This document shows positions 8,159 through 16,751 of a stretch of 64,000 nt of DNA, piece by piece. The notes below the pieces were generated by a model that did no database searches, was not told the origin of the DNA, and was given only the letters and a program-made list of their open reading frames with translations. Made by a program: the position numbers and the translations under genes. The stretch is from Pseudomonas pudica. Lineage in GTDB: Bacteria > Pseudomonadota > Gammaproteobacteria > Pseudomonadales > Pseudomonadaceae. Numbering within the stretch: position 1 is the first letter of the stretch; each line of letters begins with the position of its first letter. Location: contig NZ_JADLJS010000001.1 in NCBI RefSeq assembly GCF_015680405.1, forward strand, positions 124,001-188,000, given 5' to 3'.

Positions 8159-9157
8159 TTGAAAGTCGTCCTTCTGGAAGTAAGCCACTGGCATACCCCG
8201 CTCTACCTCGACGCACTTGAGCGCCTGCCTGGCGTCACCGTCACGGCAGTCTCCGACGCCACGGGTTCGCGGGGGCTCGAGCTCGCCCAGCGCTTCGGCG
8301 CGCAACTATACAATCACTGGGAAGCCCTGCTGGAAAACGAAGAGGCGGATTTTGCCTTTGCCTTTGGCCCGCACGATGAGCTGTATGCCATGGGCGAGGC
8401 ATTGATCGAGCGAAAGATTCACTTCGCGATGGAGAAACCCTGCGGCCTCACTCCGCAAGAGGTGCTGAAGCTGTACCAGCGTAGTGAAGCCGAAGGCCTG
8501 TTTGTGGCTGTACCGTTGATATGGCGACATAGTGAATTACTGGACCGCCTGCAACGAGAAGCTCGCCAGAGTAACGCCAAGTGGAGAACCCTGGCGTTTC
8601 GCTTTAACGCGGGCCCACCTGGACGCTACTTGGCAAACAGCTGTTCCTGGATGCTTGAGCCGAAACGCTCAGGTGGCGGATGCACGATCAATCTCGCCCC
8701 TCATTTCGTCGACCTGGTTCAGGAAATCTCCGGCGAGGCGATCCGCAGCGTTTCTGCAGTGATGTATCGCGACCCACGACTGACAGCCGTGGAGATCGGC
8801 TCGATGATGGCCCTTGTAACAGAGAGCGGCTGCATCTGCACGATCGAAACTGGGTACAATTATCCCGCCAATACCCCTGAGCAGCGGGAGTATTCATTCT
8901 CACTCTCGACCGATCAGTTCTACGCACGCTCGACTCCGGATGGCATGCGACTGGTCGACGCCGCTGGCCAGGCAAGTGACCTGCACATGAGCTTGAACTC
9001 TGATGTGTATTACGACAACTTCGTGACCGACATCCTCGACCCTGACCGCGATATTGCTTACACAGGTGCCGGGCTGGCAACCATGCACCGCGTCATGCGC
9101 ATCATCGAGGCGGCTTACGAGTCGGATCGCCGGGGCGGCATCCCCATCACGCTTTAA
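8159..9157 (+). CDS. Gfo/Idh/MocA-family oxidoreductase
   Basis: A 332-residue NAD(P)-dependent dehydrogenase-like protein. A TTG start is chosen: AAGGA lies eight bases upstream and the product then begins LKVVLLEVSHWHT at the first Rossmann strand. Upstream in-frame sequence to 8072 is dissimilar. The EKP motif (FAMEKPCGL), which carries the conserved Lys of the family, is present, but the usual GxGxxG nucleotide loop is not obvious (LLEVSHWHTP). The C-terminal beta-sheet domain follows from about residue 125. Family members oxidise sugars, inositols or sugar acids. It is followed after 33 bases by an IclR gene, so the pair is probably cotranscribed. Confidence 0.82.
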   Translation: MKVVLLEVSHWHTPLYLDALERLPGVTVTAVSDATGSRGLELAQRFGAQLYNHWEALLENEEADFAFAFGPHDELYAMGEALIERKIHFAMEKPCGLTPQEVLKLYQRSEAEGLFVAVPLIWRHSELLDRLQREARQSNAKWRTLAFRFNAGPPGRYLANSCSWMLEPKRSGGGCTINLAPHFVDLVQEISGEAIRSVSAVMYRDPRLTAVEIGSMMALVTESGCICTIETGYNYPANTPEQREYSFSLSTDQFYARSTPDGMRLVDAAGQASDLHMSLNSDVYYDNFVTDILDPDRDIAYTGAGLATMHRVMRIIEAAYESDRRGGIPITL

Positions 9158-9190
9158 CATCCTGACGCGAAACATAGAGGACTGGAAAAA

Positions 9191-9997
9191 TTGTCACATA
9201 TAGGCCGCTACTTCAACACGCTGGAGCTGCTCCTCTCCCATCCAGGCGGCCTCGCCCTGTCTGACATCAGTGAGCAAACTCAAGTAGCAATGGCTACGGC
9301 TCACCGCATTTTGAGCGCCCTGCGGGAAAGAGGCTACGTTTACCAGGACGAACAGGACCATTACTGCCTCACGCTAAAGATTCCCAGTATGGGCGTGAAC
9401 TACATCACTGAAACTGGTTTCGCCAGAATCATGCAACCCCTGCTCAATGAACTGGCCAGCGAGACGGGCGAGCATGTGCGGTTGGCGGAAGTTGCAGAAG
9501 ATCATCTGACCTGGGTACTGCAGGCCACTAAAAGCACCAGGGGCCTTCAGTACCGCCGCGCCCTGGATGACAAGATCATTCCTCACACCACTGCGGCAGG
9601 CAAAGCATGGCTTTCCACCATGCGTGATGAGCGTGCCATGCGGATTCTTGCTGCCTGGGACATCGAGAAAAGCCGCGAGTACGCAGGCCCCAACGCTCGC
9701 ATTTCCATTCGCGATATCTTCGATGACATCGCCCTGATCCGCAAAGAAGGGCACGCGATAGTTCGCGAAGAAGGAGAGATTGGCGTGTGTGTCGTGGCAG
9801 TGCCTGTCTTCGATACTTCACGAGCAGACCATTCGACCCCAGTAGCAACCCTGAGCATCGCCGGGCCTATCGCACGCATGCGGGAGGAAACGCTGGAGAC
9901 TCACATCGAGCACTTGAAGCGCTCGGCCAAGAAGGTGGGCGAATGCTGGTCGCTCTGGAGTTCGGTCAGTGGCGAAGACTCACTGCCTGCGCGCTAA
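9191..9997 (+). CDS. IclR-family transcriptional regulator (third type)
   Basis: A 268-residue IclR protein beginning at TTG with GAGG eleven bases upstream. The N-terminal HTH covers about residues 1-60 (LSDISEQTQVAMATAHRILSAL) and the effector domain about 75-250. It is distinct from the two paralogues at 87 and 4547, sharing only the family pattern. It lies between the Gfo/Idh gene and the convergent isomerase gene. A GGAAT-CCA-ATTCC palindrome at 11043-11055, similar in form to the E. coli IclR box, lies between the isomerase and SDR genes and is a candidate target. Confidence 0.92.
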   Translation: MSHIGRYFNTLELLLSHPGGLALSDISEQTQVAMATAHRILSALRERGYVYQDEQDHYCLTLKIPSMGVNYITETGFARIMQPLLNELASETGEHVRLAEVAEDHLTWVLQATKSTRGLQYRRALDDKIIPHTTAAGKAWLSTMRDERAMRILAAWDIEKSREYAGPNARISIRDIFDDIALIRKEGHAIVREEGEIGVCVVAVPVFDTSRADHSTPVATLSIAGPIARMREETLETHIEHLKRSAKKVGECWSLWSSVSGEDSLPAR

Positions 9998-10062
9998 TAC
10001 TGCCACTCGCACCTGGGCCCGTTGCGGGCCACAGGGCCACTGTTACGGCGAGCAGCAGGTAA

Positions 10063-10872
10063 TCAGGGGATGTTCCAACCCTTTTCACGCAGATCCTGCA
10101 CACCCTTGTTCAGCTCATACAACGCATTTTCTTCACGAATGATTTCAAGCACGCAGTTTTCAATGCCGCAGGTTGCGTGAACGGCCTCGCCCAAGCCAAC
10201 GAAGTCTACGACACCCGTACCCACTGGATCGTGACCCCATACATCCATACCTGTGTCGGACACGTGCACAAAGTCGATCGCAGTGTGGTACGCCAGCAAA
10301 CTCGCTACCGGATCTTCGCCTATGTAAGCGGCGTTAGCGATGTCGTAAACGACTCTGACGACATCGTCATTGATGGTGCCCACAACCTCTGCCAGTTCGC
10401 GCATGGTAGGGGTGAAGCAATATGGCGTGTTTTCCAGCAGTAGGCGCACGCCAGCCTGCTTTGCCATCGGCATCAAGACCGCTAGGCTCTCGTACATCCA
10501 CTCGTAGGTCTTTCCGAGCGGTGGCGAAATCATCGGGCGCCGGGTACCGGGGGAGATCACGACTTCCTGAGTATCCCAAGCGACTGCCAGATCAATCACC
10601 GCCTTGATGTGCTCGATGCTCTTCTGTCGCATGTTGGCCGCGGGGCTGGCCAGGTTGATGTCATAGCCGCCGGCATTGAGCGACCGCACCTTGGCGTCGT
10701 ATTGACGCAGACGTACGCCAGCCGCAGAGCGTTCTGCGCTCGACATTTCCACGGGCCAGCAATGTGGCGAGCTGACGGGGACTTCGAACACGCGATGACC
10801 GTGCTCGGAAAGCTGCGCAATGGCATCAATTGCGGTGGATGACCACAGATAAGAAAACGTGCTGATGATCAT
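10063..10872 (-). CDS. Sugar phosphate isomerase/epimerase family (xylose isomerase-like TIM barrel)
   Basis: A 269-residue TIM-barrel protein. Expected metal ligands are seen: Glu in LLLENTPYC, Asp in VVYDIANAA, His in DFVHVSDT and Glu in VLEIIREEN. The start MIISTFSYLW is preferred over the Met at 10920 because of an AAAGGA site nine bases upstream and family fit. Relatives include D-tagatose 3-epimerase-type enzymes, inosose isomerases or dehydratases, and 3-dehydroshikimate dehydratases. With the Gfo/Idh and SDR neighbours an epimerase or dehydratase step on a keto-sugar, keto-cyclitol or dehydroshikimate-like compound is plausible. It is transcribed divergently from the SDR gene. Confidence 0.85.
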   Translation of the reverse strand: MIISTFSYLWSSTAIDAIAQLSEHGHRVFEVPVSSPHCWPVEMSSAERSAAGVRLRQYDAKVRSLNAGGYDINLASPAANMRQKSIEHIKAVIDLAVAWDTQEVVISPGTRRPMISPPLGKTYEWMYESLAVLMPMAKQAGVRLLLENTPYCFTPTMRELAEVVGTINDDVVRVVYDIANAAYIGEDPVASLLAYHTAIDFVHVSDTGMDVWGHDPVGTGVVDFVGLGEAVHATCGIENCVLEIIREENALYELNKGVQDLREKGWNIP

Positions 10873-11042
10873 GTCGGAACATCCTTTCAGTTGAGTATTC
10901 ACTGGAGTGAAATGGGCCATTCATCTTTTGTATTTTTGTACGTTGACCACGATCGCTGACCGAAAGGCGCGACGATGGATGCCTCTGGATGGCGACAGCC
11001 GGTTAGCTGCAAAGGGCATCCTGATGACTCAAAAAAAATAAC

Positions 11043-11055
11043 GGAATCCAATTCC
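11043..11055. promoter_or_regulatory. Candidate IclR-type operator GGAAT-CCA-ATTCC
   Basis: A perfect 5+5 palindrome with a 3-base centre lies in the 268-base divergent region between the isomerase and SDR genes. It resembles the E. coli IclR consensus TGGAAATNATTTCCA. The third IclR gene nearby is the obvious candidate regulator. Confidence 0.4.
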
Positions 11056-11140
11056 ATTGTCAATTTGATTGCAAAGTCATTTAGGGTTAAGTAGGTTATG
11101 GCTTTCACCTACAACAAAATCTACGAGTGAGGGTTGCCAA

Positions 11141-11932
11141 ATGAGAGCTTTGGTCAGTGGCGGTAGCAGCGGTATTGGTGCGGCTACCTGCCTGAGAATT
11201 GCAGAAGCGGCACTTGCCCGGGGCTCGCAGCCGAAAATCGCCGTTTGCGGCCAAATCCCCAATGCAACTCAGGAAGAAGTCGTCCAAGCCATCAAGTCGA
11301 TGGGGGGTGTCGCTATCTCTTTGTCTGGGGACCTTGGCGATCCTGTGGTGCCAGAGCAGTTGATAGCCGCTGCAGTGGCGGAATTCGGCGGGCTTGATGC
11401 GCTGGTTGCTAATGCCGGCATCGCCAGCCCTGGCGCAATCTGTAATGTGTCCCTCAAGGATTGGGACGACATGTTCGCCGTCAATCTTCGCGGCGCGTGG
11501 TTGCTTGCCAAAGCCAGCTACCCGTACCTGCGTGAGAGTCGAGGCTCTGCGTGCTTCACTTCGTCGATGTCTGGCCAGCTTCCCCATGCTGGTTCCGGCG
11601 CCTACAGCCCAACCAAGGCAGCCCTGACAATGCTCGCCCAAACCCTCGCGCTGGAGTGGGCGCCTGACGGAGTCCGGGTCAATGTCGTATCCCCAGGCAT
11701 GACCCATACACCGATGTCTGAAAAAATGTATGCCGATCCGCAGATCAAGAAGGCGCGTGAGGCAATCATCCCACTAGCGAGGATCGGCGAGCCAATGGAT
11801 ATCGCGAACGTGATCGAGTTTCTTATAAGCCCGCTGGCGGGATATGTAACGGGCCAGGATATCTGTGTAGATGGTGGCTTCTCCAAATCAATTCTTAGTC
11901 ATATTCCAGGTCGACCTAGCTCCAAGTCCTGA
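11141..11932 (+). CDS. SDR-family NAD(P)-dependent dehydrogenase
   Basis: A 263-residue classical SDR. It shows the cofactor loop GGSSGIGAAT, NAG at about residue 87, the catalytic Ser in FTSSMSG and the YxxxK site in YSPTKAAL. The ending SPLAGYVTGQDICVDGG is typical. The ATG at 11141 follows GAGGG and is preferred over the Met at 11069. It diverges from the isomerase/epimerase gene. It probably interconverts an alcohol and ketone in the same catabolic route. Confidence 0.9.
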   Translation: MRALVSGGSSGIGAATCLRIAEAALARGSQPKIAVCGQIPNATQEEVVQAIKSMGGVAISLSGDLGDPVVPEQLIAAAVAEFGGLDALVANAGIASPGAICNVSLKDWDDMFAVNLRGAWLLAKASYPYLRESRGSACFTSSMSGQLPHAGSGAYSPTKAALTMLAQTLALEWAPDGVRVNVVSPGMTHTPMSEKMYADPQIKKAREAIIPLARIGEPMDIANVIEFLISPLAGYVTGQDICVDGGFSKSILSHIPGRPSSKS

Positions 11933-11943
11933 AGTGTGCATTT

Positions 11944-11982
11944 CTCCGATATTGGTCGTATTAAATGCGCTCGATATCGGAG
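11944..11982. repeat. 9-bp inverted repeat downstream of the SDR gene
   Basis: CTCCGATAT and ATATCGGAG are separated by 21 bases immediately after the SDR stop. There is no T-run. It marks the end of the catabolic cluster; it could be a weak terminator or part of a junction with the mobile DNA that follows. Confidence 0.4.
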
Positions 11983-12057
11983 TACTTTCGGGCGGAAAAC
12001 TTTGCAACGCGGGTGCGCCCCAGCCGCTGGCTGAACAAGGGGTCCACCAAGACTTAG

Positions 12058-12582
12058 GGCCGGCAGCAGCTTCAGCTGCTCGAGGAGCGAGCGACGACGA
12101 TGCACTCGCTCGAGACTAAACACCAGCAGGCACATGAATCGCTGGAGCACTTTTGCCAACAGCATCACCTGCAACGCCAGGAAGAACTGCAACGGAATGA
12201 TCAGCAGTTGAGCCAGTTGCAAGCTGAGGTGCGGGTATTGCGTGAACAACTGGCCGTCCGCCAGGAAGAGCTGACACAGCTCTACCGAGACCTGGAACGT
12301 TCGACCAGCACGCATAGCTACCAGCAGCAACAGCTCCGTCAGCTCGAGCGTGAGTTGAACGCCGCGCAGCAGCAATTGGTGACCGAGAAGCTGCACATGA
12401 ACCAGGCGCATCAACAGGAACAAATAATGGCGACTGAGATCACGCTGCTTCGCGAGAAGTCCAGGTCTTATCTCCTCGCCCACCGGCATGATCAGCGCCT
12501 CCTGCGGGCGCAGGCGCAACAACTGGCACGCTTGCAAGGCTTGGTCGAGCCGGGGTCATCCGACAGTCCAACTCCTCAGTGA
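12058..12582 (+). pseudogene. C-terminal fragment of a KfrA-like coiled-coil DNA-binding protein
   Basis: An almost entirely coiled-coil reading frame, rich in Gln, Leu and Glu (QQLQLLEER, then QEELTQLYRDLERSTST). From ATG 12100 it gives 160 residues, but in-frame coiled-coil sequence continues upstream to a stop at 12055-12057, and no N-terminal DNA-binding domain like that at 14933 is present. It looks like the tail of a KfrA-type protein whose front was lost by recombination. KfrA proteins are plasmid and island DNA-binding proteins with long coiled-coil tails. Confidence 0.6.
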
Positions 12583-12916
12583 TGGATCAAGCCTGGCGCG
12601 AAGTCATCTCACGCTCACGGGAGCATCGGGTGCGTGACCTCAGCGCATGCGCGGCAGGAAAGTTAAGAAAAAATGCAGAAAAACCCCAGAACTGAAGATT
12701 TTCTTGAGCCACTTAAGAAAAATTGGACGGCGGAGGCTGTGTGAAGAAAAAATTCAGGAACAGCGTCTCATATCTCAAACAGGAGCCGGCCCACCCCAGC
12801 TACCAGACGGTTTCGACTCTCAGCGCGGTGTCTTGCCCGCACAGCCCAAATTGTGAGCTTGCCGATCGCATCGTAAACTTGAGCGTTGGTGGCCACTGAC
12901 CACCGGACGGATATCC
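12583..12916. other. 334-base stretch without a convincing gene
   Basis: A 37-codon frame (12582-12695) starts at an ATG overlapping the previous stop (TGATG) and reads MDQAWREVISRSREHRV; it could be the broken 5' end of a gene once coupled to the KfrA-like gene. The rest is A-rich with several short repeats of GAAAAAA type. No RNA gene or transposon end is recognised. Confidence 0.4.
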
Positions 12917-13345
12917 ATGTCTAAACGACCTACCTTTTCCCGTGAACGGGCCATGTTGAAGAAAGGCAACGCACGCCTCCTGAGGAGCGGTGACTTCTTC
13001 ACTGCCGAAGCGTTCGGTGAGCTGACCCATCGGAGCACGGATCAAGCCAGGATTGAGCTCATGGCTTGGAAACAGGCGGGAGACATCTTCTCGCTGGTTC
13101 ATGAGGACAAAGAATACTTTCCCCTGTATGCGTTTGACCCAGCGTCGGGCTACCGCCCCTTTTCACCCTTGGCAGCGATCATCTCGGCGCTCGGCCCTAG
13201 CACGCATGACTGGGCTATGGCGTTCTGGTTCGGCTCAGCCAACAGCTACCTGGGTGGCCAGATGCCAAAGCATGTAATGGTGAGCAACCCAGCGTGGGCA
13301 CTGGATGCAGCCCGCAGCGAAGCGTACGGGGCGCTGCATGGGTGA
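12917..13345 (+). CDS. Hypothetical protein, possibly MbcA/ParS/Xre-type antitoxin-like
   Basis: A 142-residue soluble protein. The N-terminal half (about 12-60, with FFTAEAFGELTHRSTDQARIELMAWKQ split by a turn) could be an HTH. The C-terminal segment WFGSANSYLGGQMPKHV...PAWALDAA recalls the toxin-binding region of MbcA/ParS antitoxins, where W-L-x-x-P-N-x-x-L-G-G-x-x-P and a closing A-A pattern occur. A second frame beginning at ATG 13339 encodes only 24 residues, so any partner is lost. It lies in decayed island DNA. The gene looks intact; the antitoxin idea is weak. Confidence 0.6.
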   Translation: MSKRPTFSRERAMLKKGNARLLRSGDFFTAEAFGELTHRSTDQARIELMAWKQAGDIFSLVHEDKEYFPLYAFDPASGYRPFSPLAAIISALGPSTHDWAMAFWFGSANSYLGGQMPKHVMVSNPAWALDAARSEAYGALHG

Positions 13346-13435
13346 TGAATTATTCCACTGTTTTGCCCTGCCTTCGCCAAAGCCGTGGACCTACACGGCC
13401 ACAAAGTCCTAAGCATCTTTACTTCGCAGGAAAAC

Positions 13436-13594
13436 TCAACCGGCCAGACGCCCTACTGGCTCCCAACTCCGGTCTTTGGAAGCGGCAATATCGAGAAAGC
13501 GGCCTTGGCTACTGCGCTTGGCTAACGCTTGGCGTGCTTCTGCTTCAAAGCGGGCGGCCATCTGGGGTTTGGGTTCGTGCTTGATCTGCTTCAT
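13436..13594 (-). CDS. Small hypothetical protein (52 aa)
   Basis: A short frame starting MKQIKHEPKPQMAARF and ending PVGRLAG. It is very polar, with an Ala/Arg/Glu-rich helix in the first half. GAGG lies seven bases upstream of the ATG. The composition looks coding rather than random, and the size and charge fit a small antitoxin or accessory protein, but no family is recognised and no toxin gene adjoins it. Confidence 0.45.
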   Translation of the reverse strand: MKQIKHEPKPQMAARFEAEARQALAKRSSQGRFLDIAASKDRSWEPVGRLAG

Positions 13595-13722
13595 AGACAC
13601 CTCGTGTGTCATAACCTTCGGAGGATTGATGGCTGTGCGATGATGACAAAACGCTCCGTCGCATCATACTCGACGACATCAGACCGGAGCAGGCTGGGCC
13701 GGTTAGTTACCCCCCGTAGCGA

Positions 13723-13911
13723 TCAGTAAACACCGTAGTCGAGCCGTATGAGAAAGTCCGCGAGCTCCGTAAACCCCTCCTTGCTTTCCAAAAGCATACA
13801 CGGTAGACACCGGCCTAGCCCGATCGCCGGCTTAGTGAACCAGTCTTCAGCCAGTTTACGATTACCAAATACCTGCTCAGCGGTTGTCAAAATTTGTTCG
13901 CGGCGTGTCAT
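13723..13911 (-). pseudogene. C-terminal fragment of a DUF2384 (MbcA/ParS/Xre) antitoxin
   Basis: The 62 residues from MTRREQILTTAEQVFG match the antitoxin toxin-binding domain: A-x-x-V-F-G, A-x-x-W-F-x-x-P, the LL-x-x-x-x-G segment and the ending RLDYGVY. The frame stays open upstream to 14061 but that part has no HTH and looks non-coding. The partner RES-type toxin expected just downstream on this strand (below 13723) is absent. It is therefore read as a remnant of a toxin-antitoxin pair, although expression from Met 13911 is possible. Confidence 0.6.
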
Positions 13912-14062
13912 CCAGCAGCGGTGCTCGAGGCTCCAGCATCTGCTAGGAAATGGTGAGCTGGGTAGGAAGAAAGTAAATACGATCACGTTGTGCAAAGCCC
14001 CTCTGGTAAGCTGGGAATAGCTTTGGAAATCCAGCTGATGAGCACTCTTCGTGCTAAACACG

Positions 14063-14374
14063 TCAACTCAGGGCGCACCGCGAATACCGCCGGTAACAGT
14101 ATTCGTGAGGAGAGAATCGTCCCGAGCCAAAGAGTAATTGGGCGGTGAAACACTCCACGAACGTCAGAGCCTCCCTCTGCACATACCGTTCGTAATGGTC
14201 GCGATAGGCAAGCGGGACGGTAGCGCGATTGCCTAAGCAGAGGTTGACTATCTGAGATAATAAATAGCCGCGGACGTCATACCGCGCATCCGCCGCTTTT
14301 AACACAGTGGCGTAGCACGAGTGGAAAACGAGCGTTGCAGTGGGGAGGCACTGGGGCGGTGCTTGATCGCTCAT
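14063..14374 (-). CDS. Hypothetical protein (103 aa)
   Basis: A 103-residue soluble protein with Cys and Tyr residues spread through it (FHSCYATVLKAADARYDVRGYLLSQIV; HEYCYRRYSRCALS). TAGGAA lies nine bases upstream of the ATG. No family is recognised. It sits next to the DUF2384 fragment in island DNA and may be an island accessory gene. Confidence 0.5.
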   Translation of the reverse strand: MSDQAPPQCLPTATLVFHSCYATVLKAADARYDVRGYLLSQIVNLCLGNRATVPLAYRDHYERYVQREALTFVECFTAQLLFGSGRFSPHEYCYRRYSRCALS

Positions 14375-14932
14375 TGTTAAATTCCTACTACACCACTGAA
14401 CAGTTATCGCACCTTGGACACACGCGAGTGAGCCACTGAATTCGTAGTGTTCGGCATTGCTGAAGGTGACGAAGCCTCCTGGCCCAGGCTACAAACCGTC
14501 CAGCATTTTGGCATTCCGGCGAGAGGGTGGCTACCTCCGCCTGAACGATGGGCAAAAGCCTGCAACGAACCCTCACGCGACCACCGAGTCAAAACCTGAT
14601 AAACGTTCGATTCCGCTTGGCTCGCGCTGGTTCTCTCCTGCCTCACGCCAGGGTTAGTGCATGCGGCAGCGCATGCGGAACTTGAAATTGGAAAGCTCGC
14701 TGAAGCGGTGACGAGCGAGGCTTGCTCAGCAAGAGCGGGCAAGAGGCACAATTATGTTCAAGGCTTACACGCGCTGTACCCTCACTGTGCAAGGTACCGA
14801 AGCAACTCTGAGCGCTCCTTCGAGTGCTGCAACCCTCCGTCGGTGATGCTGATCCCTGCACGCTCCCGCGAGCGCTTTTACTTCAATAAATCCATACTCT
14901 TTGGGCAGCTGTAAAGCATAGGAGTACCGGCC
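14375..14932. other. 558-base stretch without a recognised gene
   Basis: Several overlapping short frames exist on both strands but none has a good ribosome site, coding-like composition and family resemblance together. The last 60 bases are AT-rich and probably hold the promoter of the KfrA-like gene at 14933. The stretch is likely decayed island DNA. Confidence 0.4.
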
Positions 14933-15682
14933 ATGCCCCGCGTAGGAATTAGCAAAGCCGTTGTGCAAACCGCTCGAGATGCCCTGCTCGCCCGCGGCGT
15001 GCATCCCAGTGTTGACGCCATTCGTGTCGAATTGGGCAATACCGGCTCCAATACCACGATTCAGCGTTACCTCAAGGAGTTGGCTACACCGAACCTACCC
15101 ATGGCCGTCACCACGCTCAGAGACGATCTGGTTCACTACGTAGAAATGGTGGCCATGCGTCTTATTGAGGAAACCCGGCAGCAGGTGGCTTCCGAGCAGC
15201 CCCAGCTTGACGAGGCATGGCAGCAACCTCCCTCGACCGAGGCGCAAAATCGAGAGTTAATAACCGACCTGCAAAAGCAACTTGCTGATCAGCGCACAGC
15301 AATGGAAAACCTAACCCAGCAAAAGAGAAATCTGGAGCATCAATGCGTAGCCCTGCAGCAACTGCTTAGCCAGCGAGAAAGCGCCAACCATGCCCTCAGT
15401 GAGCGCAATGATCATCTAGAGGCATTACTGGACCAGGAGTGTGAACAGCCGCCACTACAGTGCGTACCCAAACACCAGCATAACGAGCAGCGGAATCACC
15501 AGCTGAAGGAGAAGGAGTTGCAGAACCTCAAAGCGACTCTCCTGCAAACGCAAACTGAGCTGATTGCGCTCTATCGGGAGCAGAGACGATCGTTAGCAGA
15601 GAGCCAGTCGAAAAACCCGCAAACACGGCCCGATGATCAACGAACCCAACCAGGTAAAGATGATTGGGACCAACAGGCCTAA
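14933..15682 (+). CDS. KfrA-like DNA-binding protein
   Basis: A 249-residue protein. The N-terminal domain (about 1-75: MPRVGISKAVVQTARDALLARG, then VELGNTGSNTTIQRYLKEL) matches the KfrA-type plasmid DNA-binding domain, with a Thr/Ser-rich recognition helix. The rest is a long coiled coil (about 80-230) of Gln/Glu/Leu heptads. AGGAG lies eight bases upstream of the ATG. Such proteins act as transcriptional autoregulators and nucleoid-like partition accessories on plasmids and integrative elements. It is the intact counterpart of the fragment at 12058-12582 and marks this DNA as mobile in origin. Confidence 0.8.
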   Translation: MPRVGISKAVVQTARDALLARGVHPSVDAIRVELGNTGSNTTIQRYLKELATPNLPMAVTTLRDDLVHYVEMVAMRLIEETRQQVASEQPQLDEAWQQPPSTEAQNRELITDLQKQLADQRTAMENLTQQKRNLEHQCVALQQLLSQRESANHALSERNDHLEALLDQECEQPPLQCVPKHQHNEQRNHQLKEKELQNLKATLLQTQTELIALYREQRRSLAESQSKNPQTRPDDQRTQPGKDDWDQQA

Positions 15683-15851
15683 ACCGTCGTCAGCAGCACC
15701 ACCGCTAGAGATGCCAACAGGGCAACGGTCCCACCTGGCGACGCTCAAGAGCTCGGCGAATCGGCACATGTTAGCGGCGTGGTATTGCCTTTAATAAAGA
15801 CCGCGAATTACGCCGACCGTCCGAAAATGCCTTCCAGCCAGCGAGCCAAAA

Positions 15852-16751
15852 TCACTTGACGTTGAGACGAGTGTCCAGCTCTCGCATCATTCGACGCAAC
15901 CAGTCCGGGCAACGCTTCACGCCTTTCAAAATGCTGTTCATGCACCTGTCCATCAGCGGCTTCCCACCCAGACTGATACACCAGAGCATTGCAGCATGAA
16001 TGTGAAACAACGCCTCCTCGGGAGGCAGCCAGCCGTTTTCGACCAAAAAATCACGCCCCTGTTTGAATACCTCCCGACGCTTATCAAAAGCCCTGATGTC
16101 ACCGGGCCAACCCAGTGCGGGTGTCGCTCCCCACCGTGGCTTTCTCGCAGAGAACCACTCATCAATCAGCGCCCACAGATCTTTGTAGCACTCACAATAG
16201 GCAGGGTGGAGAGTTGCTAAAGCCAGGTAATTAAAGAAATGCTGATTTAGCCAACTCCTCTGTGGGGCATAGTTCACTGTATCCAACAGTGCCAATGGAA
16301 AGGCAAGCCGCTCCCAGTCGGGAATGCCCATCGCCCATCTCATTCTTGCATGCATTCGGTCACGATAAGTACAACCCACCAATGCTCTATTGCGAGGCTT
16401 CAGCGACTCGAGATAGCGGATGGAGGCCCAAGGATCATCAGCGTCCCATCCCAAAACCTCCCAAAGTGGATTCCTGAGTACTCGATCCAGTTCCGGCTTG
16501 GCCTCTACTAATCTATTGATACAAGTTTTCTGAAGCAGAACGCCATCATCCAGCCACTTGAGCCACTTAGGGTTCAGGTGAACGGTCTTAGCTTCGCCGG
16601 GGCGCAAGCTCGCATAATAATCAGGCCGATAGAGACAATCGCTTTGATAGGCAAAATCTTTCCGATCTTTTGCTTGCAGAAGTTGGAAAAGATCGGCACC
16701 CATAAAACGCATGCGGCAGCGCTGGATGGCGTCACTTGAAAGTGTCGACAC
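15852..16751 (-). CDS. Hypothetical protein (299 aa), island gene of unknown function
   Basis: A 299-residue soluble protein rich in Trp, Arg and aromatic residues (LDDGVLLQKTCINRL; WAMGIPDWERLAF; HIHAAMLWCISLGGK). No signal peptide, membrane segment or recognised catalytic motif is seen. A 15-base near-perfect palindrome lies 38 bases upstream of the ATG and may be its operator. It is flanked by KfrA-like and transposition genes. It could be a cargo gene such as a defence or regulatory protein, but nothing in the sequence shows that. Confidence 0.65.
   Translation of the reverse strand: MSTLSSDAIQRCRMRFMGADLFQLLQAKDRKDFAYQSDCLYRPDYYASLRPGEAKTVHLNPKWLKWLDDGVLLQKTCINRLVEAKPELDRVLRNPLWEVLGWDADDPWASIRYLESLKPRNRALVGCTYRDRMHARMRWAMGIPDWERLAFPLALLDTVNYAPQRSWLNQHFFNYLALATLHPAYCECYKDLWALIDEWFSARKPRWGATPALGWPGDIRAFDKRREVFKQGRDFLVENGWLPPEEALFHIHAAMLWCISLGGKPLMDRCMNSILKGVKRCPDWLRRMMRELDTRLNVK

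Noticed and set aside
8031-8216. Minus-strand frame before the Gfo/Idh gene (MFEALVGAIEVAGRAPSEQ...)
   Set aside because: Looks mildly protein-like, perhaps a remnant, but overlaps the Gfo/Idh ribosome site and has no recognisable family or ribosome site.
12647-12856. 69-codon plus-strand frame
   Set aside because: Lys-rich product of an A-rich stretch; no ribosome site or family.
14404-14751. 115-codon minus-strand frame
   Set aside because: Ser/Ala/Thr-rich composition without a ribosome site; it overlaps other equally poor frames.
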